A stretch of DNA of 64,000 nt from Toxotes chatareus (lineage: Eukaryota > Chordata > Actinopteri > Toxotidae), in the NCBI GenBank assembly GCA_016801885.1, contig CM028891.1, forward strand, positions 16,963,017 to 17,027,016, read 5' to 3'. The notes below the pieces were generated by a model. That model was not told where the DNA came from. It saw nothing but the letters and a program-made list of their open reading frames with translations, and did not search any database. Positions 60,290 to 64,000 of the stretch are shown one piece after another. Position 1 is the stretch's first letter; every line of letters starts with the position of its first letter. Position numbers and translations under genes: made by a program.

Positions 60290-60800
60290 CTTTCAACACA
60301 CTGTCTGCACATGGAAGCTGACATCATCAGTATTCAGCCCGCCTCTTCCCCTCCTGTCGCTTCTCACAAAGGAGCCCTCGGGGCATTAGTGGTGAACCTC
60401 TACCCACATGGGACCTGTTGGTCCCCCTGACACCTGTCTCCCTCAGGTTGACCCCAGTCACGCTATGGATCATGCTACGATGCCTCCAAGTCTGAATCTG
60501 CCGGCAAACTCAGACACTGACAGGCAGCTACCACAAGCCAACATGCAACGAAAACAAAGGAAACTTTCCTCTAGGGAATGAATTAAAAGTATCACCAGTA
60601 AGATCATATTTATTCGAACAAGCCTGGTCACTTTCACGGTCTGGTTGATTATTGATTGCCGAGCCCTTTAGCGGAGAAATACACTTAACGGAATTAAAAA
60701 GTTTTCCAGAATTGACTTGGAAAAGGCCATGGCTGTAAGCATGGAAATAAAGTCACGTCGAAAACAACGAGACAGAATTCTCTTCCAAGACAAATCAATA
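60290..60800. promoter_or_regulatory. CNE-like candidate region
   Basis: A GC-richer half (60290-60540) is followed by an AT-rich half with GGGAATGAATTAAAAG, CGGTCTGGTTGATTATTG, GGAATTAAAAAG and GTCACGTCG. Complex and repeat-free over 500 bp. Confidence 0.35.
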
Positions 60801-63648
60801 GCTATCACCATCTACACTATATGATGTTGAAATATTTATTTTCTTTTTGGCTGCGGAAGCATGTAAAGGACAAGTTAGTTTTGTGTAATGTTCCTCGATG
60901 AATGGTTACGGGACCTTAAAGGGAGTTAATAGAAAAACTGAGGAATACATCAAGCTACTGTGTCTTCACTATGATATCTCACTGAGCCAGTAGAAGTGTC
61001 TATTTACATATGTTCTACAAACTCAAGACACAAGACTGTTGTCCATTATGCAGTATCTGTCTGCAATGCAGACAGAACATTGCCTCAGTAGATCCCAGTC
61101 CAAAAGAATCCCAGTCCTTGACTGTAATTATTTTTTGCTTGTTTGTGTTTCCTGGATCATTGTGTGCGGTGGAGAGAACACAATGGCCATGTTTTTTGGA
61201 TCCAGTTCACTCAGTACTGTTGCGGCTTCAACTTGTTACTCATTACTCATTCATGTAGGTTCCCGTCAGATTTAGCTGTCTACACTGCTGTGAAATCTGC
61301 TTCAATGTTTTGTTTTTTTTTTAATGATTTTATTTAGACGTAGCAGTTCACATTGATTTAAAGCTCTGTGGATGGTTTGTGTTTAAATGTGCTTTGTCAC
61401 TTATTTGGAAAGTGCTTTAGGCTTTCAGTTTTTTGGACCTTACACTGTAATTCTGTGCTAAATCCACACATATAATTGAAGAGTTTTAGTTATAAATGAA
61501 ATGTCAGCATTTGGTGTTATTGTAAACAGATCTTAAGTAAAAATACAGGCCTGTTTTACGACCGTGTTTACATAAAAATAGATAAACACAAATCTTTTAT
61601 AGCATCATAAAATATGAATAAGGTAGGTGTAGCTGTTTCTTGAGTTATCCATGCGCTAAAAGACCTGTCAACTTTTATCAACTTTAATTTATATTTGTAT
61701 TATAGAGTTTGCATTTAATGCTTTTATCCCTTTCCTTCCTTTACCTCACATTACCTGCCACAGATTGTACTTTATACAGTCACACATTCTGACTCTGCAA
61801 AGTGATACCAGCTGGAACTTTTCTGCTGATGAAGCAAACTGTTCACTTGTTCCACATAGCGAGCCATGAAAGTGACTCTGTGTTTTACATCCTAACTGCA
61901 CATAGTAATTTACCCGGCAGGAGCTCCAAGGACCACACAGCAGCTTAAAGTTAACACAAGCTGTTTGCCTTTTCATTTTTGACCGCTGATGCGCAAATTT
62001 AAGGATTCAGGTAATCATCTCTGAAGGTTTTTCTCTGGTGGCAGAAATACTTTGTTGATAGTGAAAGTTACCTGGAAAACAACAACCACTGGTACAAATT
62101 AGAATCAATTGTAGGAGCCAAACAAGCAATGAAATCTAAACAGTCATGATCTCTTTTCTTCATCAGTTAATAAAGATAATTTACATTGTCTCCAAAGCTT
62201 ATCAACATCTGCTGAACAGTAACTCTTTCGAGACATGCTTGTATAACTAAAGCTCAAATCTGTCATGGACACACATCTGTGCGAACTACATGTAAGTACC
62301 TGTCCACTTAACGTATTGAAAATGCGAATATATTTGCATAACATAGCTTTTTAAAACTCTGTGTCATCTTTATAGGCTTGTCTTTATATTCTGTTTATGT
62401 TTTTATGGTCTACTGTTTTCTCGTGTGTCTAAGAATGACACAACAGAAATGCAACAGCAGCATTTCATGACTAAATGGTAGCGTTCAGTGTGGAGATATT
62501 TATTACAGATATTGACGCTGATGTGAATATTTTAGCCTGCGTACCGTTTCAGTAATTAACAGGAAATTAAGTTGTGTTTTGACTTCACGTTTGACCGTCT
62601 CCCTATCTGCTGCAATGTCACTGGCTTCCAGATAATGATGTCCTCTGCATTTTTTGCGAGGAAACATTTCCCCAGCCATTTATCAACGTCCTCTTTTCTG
62701 TGTACAGTCTGTCATGTCACACTTGCCTCTGCGGCCAGGATGTGCGGTGAGCGAGGACTCTGGTGTAAGGCCAGAGCGTTGCTTGTCTTGTGACGCTGAG
62801 TCCTCTGGTGAGAAATGACACTCAATTTGTTTCCCATCATGCTACCTGGGAAGTCACGTATGATTAACGTACCCCTGCCAAGTGACCCATGACGTGTTTT
62901 TCTCCCATTCTGACTGGGCCTGCTTGGGCAGTCACAGCACATGTAGCCTCCTGACTCATGGAGCGTATGGTAAACTCGTTGACTTAACCTCACACTTTTT
63001 TTCTGCTGCACTCACATCTGGCAGAGTGTGCACTTGTGTTGGTCTTTTAACACATAACAGAATTTAAAACAACTTCTCCAAAACTGTTGGCGAGGCTTAT
63101 AAGTGTATGGATTTGCTCTATTTGTAATTGAGCCCACTGAAGAAAACCTTTCTGACACCATTACTTTTTTGAACATGGTGATGCACTTTCATACAAATGC
63201 AGCAGCTGAAAAATACAGCGTCGTACGGAAACTAGCCAGGTGACTTCTTTACACCACCAACTGGTGGAGTGATAAGGTGAAAGAGAAATTTAAACCCATG
63301 CACATTGTAAACAAAAAAATGGGGAAATGTTTCATGTAACGTGGCTACGTATACAGTGGAGTGATTCTGCTTTTGATAGATAAACAAATGAAAGAGAAAT
63401 GTTAAAGGAAGATGGGCAGTGTAAATTAAGAGTATGGAAGGCAAGGCAACAGAAATATGGTGCAAGCTGGGTCTCCCACAGATGTGTGAAATGTGTTCTT
63501 GTTGGCCTTTAGGGAGGAAAATTGGAAAGACTAGATGACAGTTTGGGGAGGCACAGAGGGAAAGAGGAGATCTGTCTTCCACAGAGACCCCGTCTGTGAA
63601 AAGAAGATATGGAAGGGACATGCTTATAGATCCATGGACAAAACAAGG
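60801..63648. other. Non-coding sequence, no gene recognised
   Basis: Frames up to 99 codons without domains. The GC-richer stretch 62570-62960 includes a CCATGACGTG CRE-like core and may hold a regulatory block. A CCACCAACTGGTGG hairpin lies at 63256-63269. The 154-codon minus-strand frame (63232-63696) has no recognisable domain and starts in the CA repeat. Confidence 0.55.
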
Positions 63649-63678
63649 CACACACACATGTACACACACACACACACT
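63649..63678 (+). repeat. Interrupted (CA)n microsatellite
   Basis: CA units interrupted by TGTA. The antisense translates as Val-Cys repeats, which explains the Cys-rich minus-strand frames here. Confidence 0.95.
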
Positions 63679-64000
63679 AAAAGCCAAACTTCCCAAAATA
63701 CAACTCCCTTACTTGAAAGAAGACCCAAAAACTTCACAGAGCTGAAAGAAGGAAAAATGGAGTGAGCTGTATGAAGTTGCAAATGCGTGCTTGGGGAGTA
63801 GAGAAAAATAGGTGTCTGTGTCACATGATAAGCTTTGTAAATGTCTTGTTCTAAAATAAAAGTGATATGCAACACAGTCAAGAACATTTATCCGAACTTT
63901 TTAAAGGTGGTTCTCTTTGAAATTGTGGGTGTTGAAACTTTTGATGCCTAGTTTCGACGTTATAATCTCAGTTCTAACTACCCGGAGTATCCACATAACA
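63679..64000. other. Non-coding sequence to the window end
   Basis: No gene or repeat recognised. Confidence 0.6.

Noticed and set aside
63232..63696. 154-codon open frame on the minus strand
   Set aside because: It starts in a CA repeat read as Val-Cys units and shows no recognisable domain; probably chance.
1..64000. CRISPR array, operon, prophage or other prokaryotic system
   Set aside because: No regularly spaced repeats, no long open frames and no ribosome-binding-site/gene organisation; the sequence is vertebrate in character.

Overview
The window looks like non-coding nuclear DNA from a teleost fish, most likely a spiny-rayed (percomorph) species. It is AT-rich. It has (AC)n, (AAT)n and poly-A/T tracts typical of vertebrate introns and intergenic DNA. 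It also holds decayed repeats of kinds I associate with fish genomes: tRNA-derived SINE remnants, two LINE fragments, a deleted Tc1/mariner-like element and several foldback (MITE-like) elements. The fish assignment rests on recognising these repeats from memory, not on a search.

I found no convincing host protein-coding gene. Every open frame on both strands is short (the longest are 154 codons), low in complexity or without a recognisable domain, and many overlap each other or run through homopolymers. Nothing prokaryotic, organellar, rRNA, CRISPR or intact tRNA was seen. The only protein-like signals are two dead non-LTR retrotransposon pieces: an endonuclease-domain fragment at 43320-43500 and a reverse-transcriptase C-terminal fragment at 29908-30045.

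Layout. 1-10 kb: unique sequence with one old LINE/SINE-tail-like repeat (2824-2990), an A29 run and an (AC)26 microsatellite. 10-17 kb: a homeodomain-site-rich block, a 350-bp foldback element with arms of about 75 bp (14700-15047) and a small repeat cluster (16097-16531). 20-27 kb: several complex AT/TAAT-rich blocks, two G-rich tracts, a perfect 13-bp hairpin, and a CTCF-like/X-box pair at 24.5 kb. 27-35 kb is the most transposon-rich part (Tc1-like MITE, LINE end, a common fish repeat, SINE, foldback element with a 42-bp terminal inverted repeat). 35-39 kb and 45-57 kb hold the densest runs of sequence that reads like conserved non-coding elements (CNEs). 41-43.5 kb and 58-60 kb hold further repeat remnants.

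The picture fits a gene desert or a giant intron near a developmental regulator gene, with many candidate enhancers between low-copy decayed repeats. This is inference: conservation cannot be seen in one sequence. I did not find evidence for a novel enzymatic or defence system. The best leads are the foldback elements, the twin hairpins at 52.6 kb and the CNE-like blocks.
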